NCBI GenBank assembly: GCA_965200775.1
Contig: OZ241383.1
Coordinates: forward strand, 620,001-684,000
DNA from: Poriferisocius sp965200775
Lineage (GTDB): Bacteria; Actinomycetota; Acidimicrobiia; Acidimicrobiales; Bin134
Reading direction: 5' to 3'
DNA: 64,000 nt
The position numbers were made by a program, and so were the translations under genes. The notes below the pieces were generated by a model. That model had not been told where the DNA came from and searched no databases. It saw only the letters and a program-made list of their open reading frames with translations. Numbering within the stretch: the stretch's first letter is position 1; each line of letters opens with the position of its first letter. This document shows, piece after piece, positions 51,701-59,097 of the stretch.

Positions 51701-52732
51701 AAGCGGGCCACCGATCAGGTGCTTGGGGTGGTCCACGAGGCCGGGTGGCGACGCGAGCTGTTCAGTGAAGTCGATCGGCAAATTGCTCAGCTACCCCGCT
51801 ACGACCAGCCGCAGAACGTCGAAAGGTACGGCAAGAAGTACTCCTGGATCGGATTCCACATCGTTGCAGGCACCTTGGCCGGAGCAGGTCATCCGCCGAA
51901 CCATCTCGAAGTGGATATCGACCCGACCTTCCCGGAGCCCCCACAAGAGTTGCCGGTCCCTCTAGAGACCTGGGCACGACGAACGCCGGCGGATCACCGC
52001 CGGTGGTTACGGAGCGGGTTGGTACGGCTACCCGACTCATTCCTTCGGCCGGAGAATCTCGACCGGACACCGGGTCCATGGGTCCTGGCGCACGCTGAGA
52101 TCGAATGCGAAGACGCGGCCACCGGGCGAAACACCTTCGGCTTGATCAACACGGTCCTAGTAGACGCTGCGGACCGCGATGATCTCGTCACGGCTCTCAA
52201 AACCGCGGCTTACCCTGGCCGAGAGCTTATTGACGTGCCATCCGACTACTACGTGTTCGCTGGCGAGTTCCCATGGCACGAACGCTTCGCTGCGCCGGAA
52301 CCGGGTGTCACCCCTGCGGATCTCTACTTCAAAGAGGTAGTTGCAGGAGGCCGCACTATCGCAGTCGAGAGCCTGGCCCATGAGTATGCATGGGAATCGC
52401 ACCACAGCAGCGTCAATCGGGCCGCAGGGTTCGTGCCGAGCAAGCCGTTCTCCAGTGCATTTGGACTTCGGGGGCTGCCAGCAAGCCTCGACCAAGTTGA
52501 AGAGACTGGCGATGTCGCGGCTCGGAGCTTCAGTGCGCCGGATGGTTTCTCGGGCCAGGTGCTTTACCTTCGCTCGGACCTGGTCGAGTCGTATGCTGCT
52601 GGCCGGGCTGTTCTGACGTTTGCGTGGGGCGAACGCAGGTTGCAGCATGCGTGGCCGGAGGGCCCGACCCGATCAGAGCAGAACGCTTACCAGTCCTACG
52701 CGAATGTCTGGAGGCACGTCGATTCGGCGTGA
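48788..52732 (+). CDS. STAND-like NTPase with N-terminal Mrr-like nuclease domain
   Basis: 1314 residues. About residues 1-130 resemble an Mrr-like PD-(D/E)xK nuclease (PGVEFHLRIEQGG, then WFGWQCKWW with the QxK element). A P-loop domain follows: Walker A VVVKGSAGYGKTQLAAQL near 332, Walker B LPVVIDGLNEAQ near 405, and a sensor-like VVVICTLRGDFFED. The helical middle is followed by a C-terminal half (about 830-1314) I do not recognise and that is not obviously a TPR repeat. The layout nuclease-NTPase-sensor matches antiviral STAND (Avs) proteins, but the C-terminus differs. Base composition is visibly lower in GC than the chromosomal genes. Probable abortive-infection defence. Confidence 0.75.
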   Translation: MPPLNWDEFASLPGDIWSNFEGICRATIFFNYSRFGSFAATAQQPGVEFHLRIEQGGCPLGDAGRWFGWQCKWWDIQPGRAIGTNRRKDIVDALEATKRHVTGATDWVLWTRRPLTKGDQKWFNALETDMRLHLWTADQLNDLLVGDSALLRETYFGDLIMRPERLAEAHKRTAAAVGDRWIPEVHQPSPTEKQLRRMLAEPAQWVHLAEAGADIERFAAAVKSLGADVDDPLATKVSELVTSAQLIAQSLKDTHTSLTSGQAFAAVSQLSAQSSSRFPVAIPLVLRRLRAEQHQVAPALTNLIAATRSAHRLFDDLRRHLSTQLVVVKGSAGYGKTQLAAQLTSPEGSRPAGVLLRGWHLDARGTLDDLIGQVSVPGAKIATFEELLAAVNAAAERSGCRLPVVIDGLNEAQHAGAWMPLLRSLQVVLERYPSVVVICTLRGDFFEDAVPDEVSEVLELDGFADEIGEAIERYFTYYRIDPADAELPLELLNHPLSLKIFCSVANPTREKQVGVGCPPESLTGMFNEYIAASVRRIAELNPSIHRRDVTNALDNLGAELWATSSREMAHSRAVAIVGDSASRRQESMLAALEHDGVIIPQRGKTGDPTVAFESDMLAGHVIASSLLSANGARIAELLGVEETTKLFAGNYTQRHPLASDIFAALAGLMPHTDAPQLWRVVSNGLRADALHAAAGLEAELLDKSTVDQVAAHVDVIRGQTDIFDRLLATRAAEQHPLNAEFIDRILRERSVQERDLRWTEWLRDRRHRLRSDAESLVRSWKRKKGRTDSDLLRARWLMWTLTSTDRDLRDTSTMALYWYGRGDPGGLFALTVESLTIDDAYVTERMLAASYGAATGFRLPDEVFEVALGDYLLALKAALTGPDASAPTWHALARYYVEGTFCLARTFYPTVVPENVADPVDFSDGPLAPALSEGGSRWEEVRSTLHMDFHNYTLGRLFPGRWNYDHNHVGHKRATDQVLGVVHEAGWRRELFSEVDRQIAQLPRYDQPQNVERYGKKYSWIGFHIVAGTLAGAGHPPNHLEVDIDPTFPEPPQELPVPLETWARRTPADHRRWLRSGLVRLPDSFLRPENLDRTPGPWVLAHAEIECEDAATGRNTFGLINTVLVDAADRDDLVTALKTAAYPGRELIDVPSDYYVFAGEFPWHERFAAPEPGVTPADLYFKEVVAGGRTIAVESLAHEYAWESHHSSVNRAAGFVPSKPFSSAFGLRGLPASLDQVEETGDVAARSFSAPDGFSGQVLYLRSDLVESYAAGRAVLTFAWGERRLQHAWPEGPTRSEQNAYQSYANVWRHVDSA

Positions 52733-52783
52733 CAAGAGGTCTTGACGCTCCAGGTTGAGCAACTCGCTACCAGGAGGTTCCGC

Positions 52784-53854
52784 ATGGAGGAAGATGTGGG
52801 GTGGGGCGAGGATGTCGAGATGTTTGTCACACCGTGCGTGCATACTGGTGGCGTGAGCAGCTTCCGGTTTCCCGACGGAGTTGAGTTCCTTGGCGAGGGC
52901 GACGACGGTCATGTGCTCTTCAATGTCGACACCCCGATCGACGAGGACGGCTACTACGGTCGGGAGTGCCCCTCTTGCGAGCAGCACTTCCGTGTTGCTT
53001 ACGAGGACTACTTCGGCTTACCGGATGATCTGCGGTTGTGGTGCGTCTACTGCGGCCACAACGATGACCGCAGCGCTTTCATGACCCAGCAGCAGCTTAG
53101 GCGTGTGACTCGGGTGGCCAGTGACTACGCGACACAGCAGGTCCTGCGGACCCTCGACCGATCATTCGGAAGGATGGCCCGCCGGTCGCGCGGGTCGATG
53201 GTTCAGGTCACGTACCACAGCCGGCCGTTCAACCCGGCGCCGTTACCGGGGATCAATGAGGAACGGCTGGTGCGCGAGCGGCAATGCGGCGACTGCAGCC
53301 TCCGGTACGCGGTATTCGGTGAACATAGGTTCTGTCCGGTGTGTGGGCTACTCCCGCCACTGCTGTCGGCGCTGGATGCACTCTCCGCCGAGCGGCTTCG
53401 ACTAGACGCCCTTGCCGATCTTGAACCAGCTGCGGTAGCGGTGCTTCGCGAGTCGGGCGCGCTCCAGCGCACCTACGTCGACACGATCGAGAACGTCGTC
53501 GGCATTGTTGAGGCGATGGCCGAACGCATCTTCCGCGCAGGGGTTCCCAGCGCCGAAGCGGACCTGAAAGCCAAGGGCAAGGTCTTTCAGCGCCTTGATG
53601 ACCTTGCCGACCTGTTTCAGGCGAGGCTCGCCATCGATCTCCGCTCGAATCTCGGCAGCGACTGGCCCGAACTCCTTGAAGCATGGGCTGCAAGGCACAT
53701 ATTCACCCATTGCGACGGGATCGTCGACGACAAGTACCTCGCGGCCGTTCCGACGACTCTGCTCAAAGAGGGCCAGCGTCTACAGATCACGGAGAACTAC
53801 AGCCGCCGAGTCCTGACTTTGACGGAGCGGCTTTGTCAGGTGCTAGCGGATTGA
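52784..53854 (+). CDS. Zinc-ribbon protein with HEPN-like RxxxxH motif
   Basis: 356 residues from ATG 52784, 7 bp after a perfect CAGGAGG; the frame is open to 52742 (TTG) but that start has no such signal. The N-terminal part has two CxxC pairs (CPSCEQHF and CVYCGHN) and a second zinc-ribbon (CGDCSLRYAVFGEHRFCPVC). The C-terminal ~150 residues are helical and end with a segment ARHIFTHCDGIVDDKYL; RHIFTH fits the R-x4-H motif of HEPN RNases. It begins 51 bp after the STAND gene on the same strand. A nucleic-acid-binding effector or regulator of the STAND protein is inferred. Confidence 0.65.
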   Translation: MEEDVGWGEDVEMFVTPCVHTGGVSSFRFPDGVEFLGEGDDGHVLFNVDTPIDEDGYYGRECPSCEQHFRVAYEDYFGLPDDLRLWCVYCGHNDDRSAFMTQQQLRRVTRVASDYATQQVLRTLDRSFGRMARRSRGSMVQVTYHSRPFNPAPLPGINEERLVRERQCGDCSLRYAVFGEHRFCPVCGLLPPLLSALDALSAERLRLDALADLEPAAVAVLRESGALQRTYVDTIENVVGIVEAMAERIFRAGVPSAEADLKAKGKVFQRLDDLADLFQARLAIDLRSNLGSDWPELLEAWAARHIFTHCDGIVDDKYLAAVPTTLLKEGQRLQITENYSRRVLTLTERLCQVLAD

Positions 53855-53999
53855 GGCGTGACCCGAATCGGGGACCCGGTCGATCGCGTGCTCCGCGCGC
53901 TCAGCGGGGTCTCGAGCGGCGCGGCTCCTAAACCCCGCAGCCGTCACGCTGGACCTCGCGGAGATGTTCCGCAGCTTCTTCACCTCGGACCCCGGCACG

Positions 54000-54206
54000 T
54001 CAAAGGTCTACGAACACGCGTGGCCAAGGTGCGATTCGGATGGCCTCGATAGGTACTGCTAGGCGAGCAGTACTCACCGTCGGAAATGGTCGAAGCGTGA
54101 GACGGCCTCCCTCGATCCGACGGAGGTCGGCCTGGTGGGTGATGGCATCGAGGCCCACCCCTGTGGTAGCATCGACGTAGACCTCGACCATCGTGATCTT
54201 GGTCAC
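54000..54206 (-). CDS. Small hypothetical ORF, low certainty
   Basis: GTG 54206 opens a 68-codon frame (ITMVEVYVDATTGVGLDAIT...) that looks protein-like, with regular strand periodicity, but it overlaps the UvrB-tail-like frame on the other strand by 14 bp. The region 53855-54190 holds no other frame I can support; one plus frame there reads LAEMFRSFFTSDPGTSKVYE and may be a gene fragment. Confidence 0.35.
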   Translation of the reverse strand: MTKITMVEVYVDATTGVGLDAITHQADLRRIEGGRLTLRPFPTVSTARLAVPIEAIRIAPWPRVFVDL

Positions 54207-54423
54207 AAGCGGCGGCGAGCAGGGCAGCGGCCTGCTCGCGGCTAGGCCGCTGCTCGAGTCGCCCGACCTGGGCGAGCTGCCCGACGTTGACTTGGAGCGC
54301 CTGATCCGCACCCTCGACGAGGAGATGAAGACGGCGGCGGCCGATTTGAAGTTCGAGTACGCCGCCCGCCTCCGAGACAAGACCAAAGACCTCCGCCGCG
54401 AGCCAGCCGAAATCCGTGGCTAA
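54193..54423 (+). pseudogene. UvrB C-terminal (UVR domain) fragment
   Basis: The frame ending at 54423 reads DLERLIRTLDEEMKTAAADL then KFEYAARLRDKTKDLRRE, the helical-hairpin UVR domain at the end of UvrB (pattern L-x-x-LE-x-EM-x-x-AA-x-x-L-x-FE-x-AA-x-x-RD-x-I). The helicase part of UvrB is absent; about 60 codons remain. It is either a fragment carried by the island or an independent UVR-domain protein. Confidence 0.6.
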
Positions 54424-54606
54424 CCGCCCGCACCGTTCTGCGGGGCTCGGAGGCGGGGCGTAGCGCTTTGGCATACTGAAAGTTGCGAGAGTCTCGCGTT
54501 ACCCGTCGGGGGCGGAGGTCTCAGCGGTGACCGGCATCGGCCCGCGAGGCATGCCTCGATGCGTCCAACCGGTGGTGGCGTTGCTAGGTTGGCATTCTGT
54601 GTGTCA

Positions 54607-54644
54607 GCCAGCGCAGTCGCTCCAGGCCAGCGCAGTCGTTCAAG
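54607..54644. repeat. Tandem 19-bp repeat before the nuclease gene
   Basis: Two adjacent 19-bp units starting GCCAGCGCAGTCG at 54607 and 54626 differ at two positions. They end 13 bp before the ATG and include the beginning of the ribosome-site region. Could be a binding site or a replication slip. Confidence 0.6.
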
Positions 54645-54657
54645 GAGGCAGAGATTG

Positions 54658-55689
54658 ATGCAGCACGAGTACGTGTTCCACGTGAAGGACGCAAATGCCG
54701 AACGTCTCGAGACCGTGACTCTCGCCGATGCAGCGTTCCTCGAGCGCAAGCACTTGCAGGAGTGGATCATCGGCAACCCCGAGGTGCTGGGCGAAGACGC
54801 ACTAATCGTGACAAGCGAGTTCGATCGGTGGCAGACGGCCGCGGGTGACGGGCGCCGCTACCGTCTCGATGTGCTGGCGATCGACTCGGGCGGTCAGCTC
54901 ATTGTTGCCGAGTTGAAACGAGACGCGTCCCACAAGGATGTCGAGCTGCAGGCTCTCAAGTACGCCGCACTGGTGTCTCGCTTCGATGAGGACACGCTCA
55001 CGGACGCGCATCGGGACTATCTGTCCAAGCGGTCCGACGAGGAGATCTCGGCAGACGACGCTCGCGAGTCGATCAAACAGCACTTGGGCGGAACGATCGA
55101 CTCAGACGGCTGGACTCAGCCGAAAGTCGTGCTGATCGCGGGTGACTTCCCAGAGACCGTAACGAACACCGTCATCTGGCTGTCAGAAGCGGGTCTCGAG
55201 ATCGTGTTGCTGGGGTATCAGATGTATCGCTGGGGTGATGACACCTTCCTGGTGGTCTCGCAGACATACCCTCCACCAGATACTGAGGACTTACTCTTGT
55301 CGCCGCGCCGCGAAGAGGTCCGTCAAGCACGCGAACGGAACCGAGATCGTCGGCGGCGTCGCGAATCCGTCAAGATCCTGATCGAAGCGGGTGACCTAAC
55401 AGAGGGAGAGCAACTGAACTTGGTCCCGAGTGGAATCAACCGGGAGCTCAAAGAGCAGCTTGACGGCTGGATCGCCGAGGACCCAACCCGCGGTCAAGCG
55501 ACATGGACTGGTGACTCAACCGCCCCAATCAAATGGCAGCACAACGGCGAAACGGGCGCGCCATCCGGTTTCGCAAAACACATTCTCCAAGAGGCAACCG
55601 GCGAAGTCCGTGAGCTCAACGGTAACGAATGGTGGCAGACCACCGCTGGCGAGAGCCTTGCAACGCTCGCCAAACGCCATGGACAGTAA
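54658..55689 (+). CDS. NucS-like PD-(D/E)xK nuclease
   Basis: 343 residues from ATG 54658 with GGAGG 9 bp upstream. The core is FLERKHLQEWIIGNPEVLGE, then RRYRLDVLAIDSGGQLIVAE followed by LKRDASHKDVELQALKYAA, which gives the D...E-x-K nuclease residues of the NucS/DUF91 group. The C-terminal half (about 190-343) is highly charged and unknown. NucS enzymes cut branched or mismatched DNA. Its position next to defence genes suggests a restriction role; no partner methyltransferase is adjacent. Confidence 0.75.
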   Translation: MQHEYVFHVKDANAERLETVTLADAAFLERKHLQEWIIGNPEVLGEDALIVTSEFDRWQTAAGDGRRYRLDVLAIDSGGQLIVAELKRDASHKDVELQALKYAALVSRFDEDTLTDAHRDYLSKRSDEEISADDARESIKQHLGGTIDSDGWTQPKVVLIAGDFPETVTNTVIWLSEAGLEIVLLGYQMYRWGDDTFLVVSQTYPPPDTEDLLLSPRREEVRQARERNRDRRRRRESVKILIEAGDLTEGEQLNLVPSGINRELKEQLDGWIAEDPTRGQATWTGDSTAPIKWQHNGETGAPSGFAKHILQEATGEVRELNGNEWWQTTAGESLATLAKRHGQ

Positions 55690-55909
55690 GGAACGCCCAC
55701 AGCGACTGGCTGGACCTCCACGCGCTGTTGTCCAGCCCTTCCTCCGGAGCATTCTCGAAGAGACCCGCGGTACCCGCGAGAATGTGGGCACTAGCCCCTG
55801 AAGCTGGCGCGTCGGCCTAGGCCCCCTGTTTGCACTTCGGGTGGCGGGGCCGGGACGGGTGACGCCTCGGGCCCGCTCGCAGGTTTAACCCCGAGGGTAG
55901 GGTTGTCCC

Positions 55910-57271
55910 GTGGCGGCGGTGCTGGACAATCTGCTTGGTGGGGCTGACCGGTTGGTGGTTGTCGACACCGAGACGACCGGCGTCTATTCAAAGGACAGGG
56001 TTGTGGAGCTGGCGCTGGTCACCTTGTCCCCCGACGGTGAGGTCGTGGACGTGTGGGACTCGCTGGTTCAGCCGGGTCGGGCGGTGTCGGCGACCCACAT
56101 CCATGGGATCACGGCGGCGATGGTGACGGACGCGCCGACCTTTGACGATGTGGCCGGTGATGTTGCGATCCGGCTGGAAGGGGCGGCGGTGGCCGCGCAC
56201 AATCTGGCGTTCGATCATCGGATGCTTAAAGCCGAGTTCGCCCGGATTGGTGGCTCGCTGGTGATCCCGGCGGGTGTGGACACGTTGTTGGCGACAGGTA
56301 CGAAGTTGTCGGTGGCGTGTGCGGCGCATGGTGTGACGATCGGGGATCAGCACCGAGCACGTGACGATGCGTTAGCGACGGCGGCGCTGTTGCGCGTCGT
56401 GGCGTCGCGGTGCAGGCCCGGCGCGCCGGCGGCTGCGCCGGTGGGGTTGCGGCGTTCGGGGCGGGTGTTGCGGCGTGAAGACATGGTGCCGGTTGAGCTG
56501 CCGGATCCGCCGGTGATCGCTGATCTTGCGGCGCGCTTGGCTTACGACGGGGTTGAGCCTGCGGTACTGGCGTATCTCGAGGTCTTGGGGTTGGCGGTCG
56601 AGGATCTTCACCTTGATCGGGATGAGCGGGCCGAGCTCGAGGAGATCGCTCGCTTTGTGGGGTTGGGTGAAGCTCAGGTTGGTCAGGCGCATCGCCGTTT
56701 TGTCAATGAGCTGATTGACTCCGCGTTGGCCGACCACGTGTTGACGCCGGACGAGTACGACGCGTTGGTCAGGGTGGGGGCCGCTCTGGAGGTGGAGCCT
56801 GGTCGGATTGAGGCGCGGTTGCGGCCTTACCAGGAGCGCAGCGGGATGGTCACCGTTGAGTCGGGCATGAGCGTGGTGTTCACCGGCGATCACCCGCTTT
56901 ATTCGCGCTCGCAGCTGAACTCGCATGCCGAGTCAGTGGGTCTAGTGGTGCAGAAGGGCGTGACGAAGGCGACTGGACTGGTTGCAGCGATGGAACCGGA
57001 ATCGAATTCGGGGAAGGCGGGCAAGGCCAGACGCTACGGGATTCCGATCGTTTCGATCGATGACTTACTGGATTTCGTTCCGGGCGGGGCGATCATGGCG
57101 AGCACCGTGGAGGGTGTGCTGAAGGTCATCACGTGCCCGGACTGCTTGACCACATGGACCGTCGAGGCGGTGTCGGGGGACGTCAGTCGAAGCGCTGCAG
57201 CGACTGTGCGCCGGCACCGACGCCGCGCGCGAGGAGCGATCGTCAGCCGGCGGTGCAGGCAGGGCTGGTAG
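55910..57271 (+). CDS. DnaQ-like exonuclease with BRCT domain, frameshifted before its zinc-ribbon
   Basis: 453 residues as read. The N-terminal DEDDh exonuclease has VVVDTETTGVYSKDRVVELA (motif I), VAAHNLAFDHRMLKAEF (motif II) and HRARDDALATAALL (motif III, His-Asp). A middle helical part follows; then a BRCT-type domain, SGMSVVFTGDHPLYSRSQLN through GKARRYGIPIVSIDDLLDFV. The tail begins a zinc ribbon (CPDCLTTWTVEAV) but after the G-run at about 57174-57178 runs into an arginine-rich tail. One extra G restores a frame ending at 57366 with CSDC...CHGCGGQW...CPSC. Likely a degrading exonuclease linked to DNA damage or defence. Confidence 0.85.
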   Translation: MAAVLDNLLGGADRLVVVDTETTGVYSKDRVVELALVTLSPDGEVVDVWDSLVQPGRAVSATHIHGITAAMVTDAPTFDDVAGDVAIRLEGAAVAAHNLAFDHRMLKAEFARIGGSLVIPAGVDTLLATGTKLSVACAAHGVTIGDQHRARDDALATAALLRVVASRCRPGAPAAAPVGLRRSGRVLRREDMVPVELPDPPVIADLAARLAYDGVEPAVLAYLEVLGLAVEDLHLDRDERAELEEIARFVGLGEAQVGQAHRRFVNELIDSALADHVLTPDEYDALVRVGAALEVEPGRIEARLRPYQERSGMVTVESGMSVVFTGDHPLYSRSQLNSHAESVGLVVQKGVTKATGLVAAMEPESNSGKAGKARRYGIPIVSIDDLLDFVPGGAIMASTVEGVLKVITCPDCLTTWTVEAVSGDVSRSAAATVRRHRRRARGAIVSRRCRQGW

Positions 57272-57366
57272 AGGAGACGCTGACGTGTCATGGCTGTGGC
57301 GGGCAGTGGAAGCGGGTTCGAACTCGTGGCCGGAAGCCGTCGCTTTGTCCTTCGTGTGCGGCCTGA
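57179..57366 (+). pseudogene. Frameshifted zinc-ribbon tail of the exonuclease
   Basis: In the +1 frame after the G-run at 57174-57178 the sequence reads SKRCSDCAPAPTPRA and later ETLTCHGCGGQWKRVRTRG, KPSLCPSCAA, then stop at 57366. With the in-frame CPDC pair before the break, this gives two paired zinc sites, so the full protein would be about 485 residues. Either a genuine frameshift, a slippage site, or a base-call error. Confidence 0.7.
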
Positions 57367-57673
57367 TTCGGCGGAGGCGTGACATGGTTCGCGACGCTGC
57401 CTGAGAGCTGCGGCGAGTTGGTCGAGTCGGTCGATGTCCGCCGGGTCGAGTCCGGCAGCGGGGGCGATGTAGGCGATGAGGTTGGCGGTGTCGGTGTTGA
57501 GGTTTCGGCGGATGTGTGCGGTCTCGTCGAGCATGGTGGTCCCCGTGACGGGGTGGGGGCCCGGACGGCCCCCAGCCCTTGGTTGGGCGTCTAAGAAGGG
57601 CTCCTCTCCGGGCTTGGTATCGGCGGGCTGGTCCTAGGCGGGGCGTCGAGGTAGCGAGCGGATGACCAATAAT

Positions 57674-57745
57674 GCGAAAGCCCCGGCTCCCGTCCTAGTC
57701 GGCCTCCCTGTCGGGGGCCCTCGGCCTGGCACTCCGGGGCTTGCG
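57674..57745 (+). other. Structured inverted-repeat element in a gene-poor 627-bp gap
   Basis: AAGCCCCGG (57678-57686) is the reverse complement of CCGGGGCTT (57734-57742), enclosing further GC-rich self-complementary stretches (GGCCTCC... and GGGGGCCC...). The gap 57367-57993 has no supported gene; a minus frame starting at 57534 is weakly protein-like in its first ~45 codons only. The hairpin could be a terminator of the exonuclease operon or an RNA. Confidence 0.4.
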
Positions 57746-57993
57746 TCTTTCTCCCAGATCAATACCGGAAGACTCCACCATTATCGGCAGGAAGACACCA
57801 AAAGTCAACCTCTTCGGGCATCGCTCCTCGGGGCGGCGGCGTCGAAAGCAATGCCATCCCGGCAGCTCCCTCTCAACGACGGTGTCTGGACGGTGGGCGA
57901 TCTACGGCCTGCCGGCAGTGAGATCGATGACGAGACGAGTGTGTCAGATACTCCCGGTAGGATCGACTTACGTCGATGTAGTATGGAGGATTC

Positions 57994-58593
57994 TTGGCAG
58001 TTCTGCGCAGGACGACCATCGCAGATGTAGGCGCGGTCGTCAGAGATGGCGAGCCACGGCCAGTACTCCTACTGGGTGCCGGCGCCTCGGTGACATCCGG
58101 CGTGGAGCTGGCTGGGGACCTTGCTCAGCTGATTGTGCGGTGGGAATACTGCCGCCTGAACGGGTTCGATCTAGATGATCCGGTTGTGGGCCGGAGCTAC
58201 TGGATGCCGTGGCTGCGTGAGCACGACTGGTATGACTCAGACGTTGGATGGGCGGACGGATACCCAACCATCGTCCGCAACGTGCTCATCCCACGCGAGA
58301 AGCGGCGCAGATTTTTTCTCGAACACGTGGTCGTCCCACCGGACCGGGCAAGTAGCGGCTACCGCGACCTTGCAGAGCTTGTCGGCCTGGGACGGATACA
58401 TACCGTCATGACGGCGAACTTTGACACGCTTGCCTTCGACGCTTGCAAGATGAACCCCTCGGCTGCCCGAGTGACGCACGTGAAGTCTCCCGCTGAAGCA
58501 GGGCTAATCTCGTCCGACCCAGCAGCGGGACAGATCGTCCATGTTCACGGCACGGCGGACAATTGCTCGGACCAGAATCTCGAAGAAGAGGTG
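57994..58593 (+). pseudogene. SIR2-like NAD-binding domain gene, 3'-truncated
   Basis: TTG 57994 with GGAGG 5 bp upstream. The frame is open to 58758, but the recognisable part (about 200 residues) ends near 58593: LLGAGASVTSGVELAGDLAQ (NAD-binding GAGAS), TVMTANFDTLAFDA, and IVHVHGTADNCSDQNLEEEV. SIR2 domains of this type are the N-terminal effector of larger defence proteins (for example SIR2-STAND or SIR2-TPR), whose next segment would continue with a YRGAEPS-like motif. From about 58600 on, the sequence is the antisense of an AbiEii fragment, so this is a recombination junction. Confidence 0.75.
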
Positions 58594-58604
58594 GCCGACT
58601 TGGA

Positions 58605-58869
58605 CGAACTCCTTGAGCTTGGTGTCGCGTGCTCCTTTACCGCTGTCGGGGAGCACGACGATCAAGTCGATGTCTTCGGAGAATCGCTCAATGAGGCGGT
58701 GTGCTTTGGACAGGCTTGTACCTCCTTTGAGCACCACCGAACATCCGGTCGTTGCTGACGCGATGGCGGCACCGCGAAGTATCTCGGTGACCCAGAAGTC
58801 CTTTTCGAGGTGGGCGGCCGGGATGCCGGTGGCTTCGCTGATTCGGGTGACGTAGAACTCAAGTTCGTC
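58605..58869 (-). pseudogene. AbiEii-type nucleotidyltransferase toxin fragment
   Basis: On the minus strand, starting after an in-frame TAG at 58872-58870, the frame reads ELEFYVTRISEATGIPAAHL, EKDFWVTEILRG, VVLKGGTSLSKAHRLIERFS and EDIDLIVVLPDSGKGARDTK, the N-terminal quarter of AbiEii (KGGTSLSK and FSEDIDL carry the catalytic residues). No start codon is found upstream in frame, and downstream of about 58605 it runs into the SIR2 gene. The family length is about 270-300 residues. Confidence 0.85.
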
Positions 58870-58903
58870 CTATTGCCGTTCGCTGACGGTTTGGGGAGGG
58901 TGA

Positions 58904-58925
58904 GTTCAAGTCCCCCCTCCGACAC
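58904..58925 (+). repeat. attR: copy of the tRNA-Leu 3' end
   Basis: 22 bp identical to 31571-31592, starting GTTCAAGTCCCCCC. It is not part of a tRNA gene here; only the 3' end is present, as expected for the distal end of an element that integrated at the tRNA and restored it. About 27.3 kb separate it from the tRNA copy. Confidence 0.8.
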
Positions 58926-59097
58926 ACCAGTTGGTATGCGCGTCGGGTATTGCTGTGACCTCCTCGGGGACGCCGGGCCAACTGAGGCAGACCCTCCCAA
59001 AAGCACCTTCATCCCGGCTCATTTGAGAAGGCCCAGTGCTGCAAGCTTGCCTCCAGGCGGTACTGAGGCATCGGAAAGGGAATGTTAAGCTCGGGCC

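Noticed and set aside
57370..57534. Minus-strand small gene starting at 57534
   Set aside because: The first ~45 codons look protein-like, but the frame runs on into the antisense of the exonuclease zinc-ribbon and has no clear ribosome site or domain.
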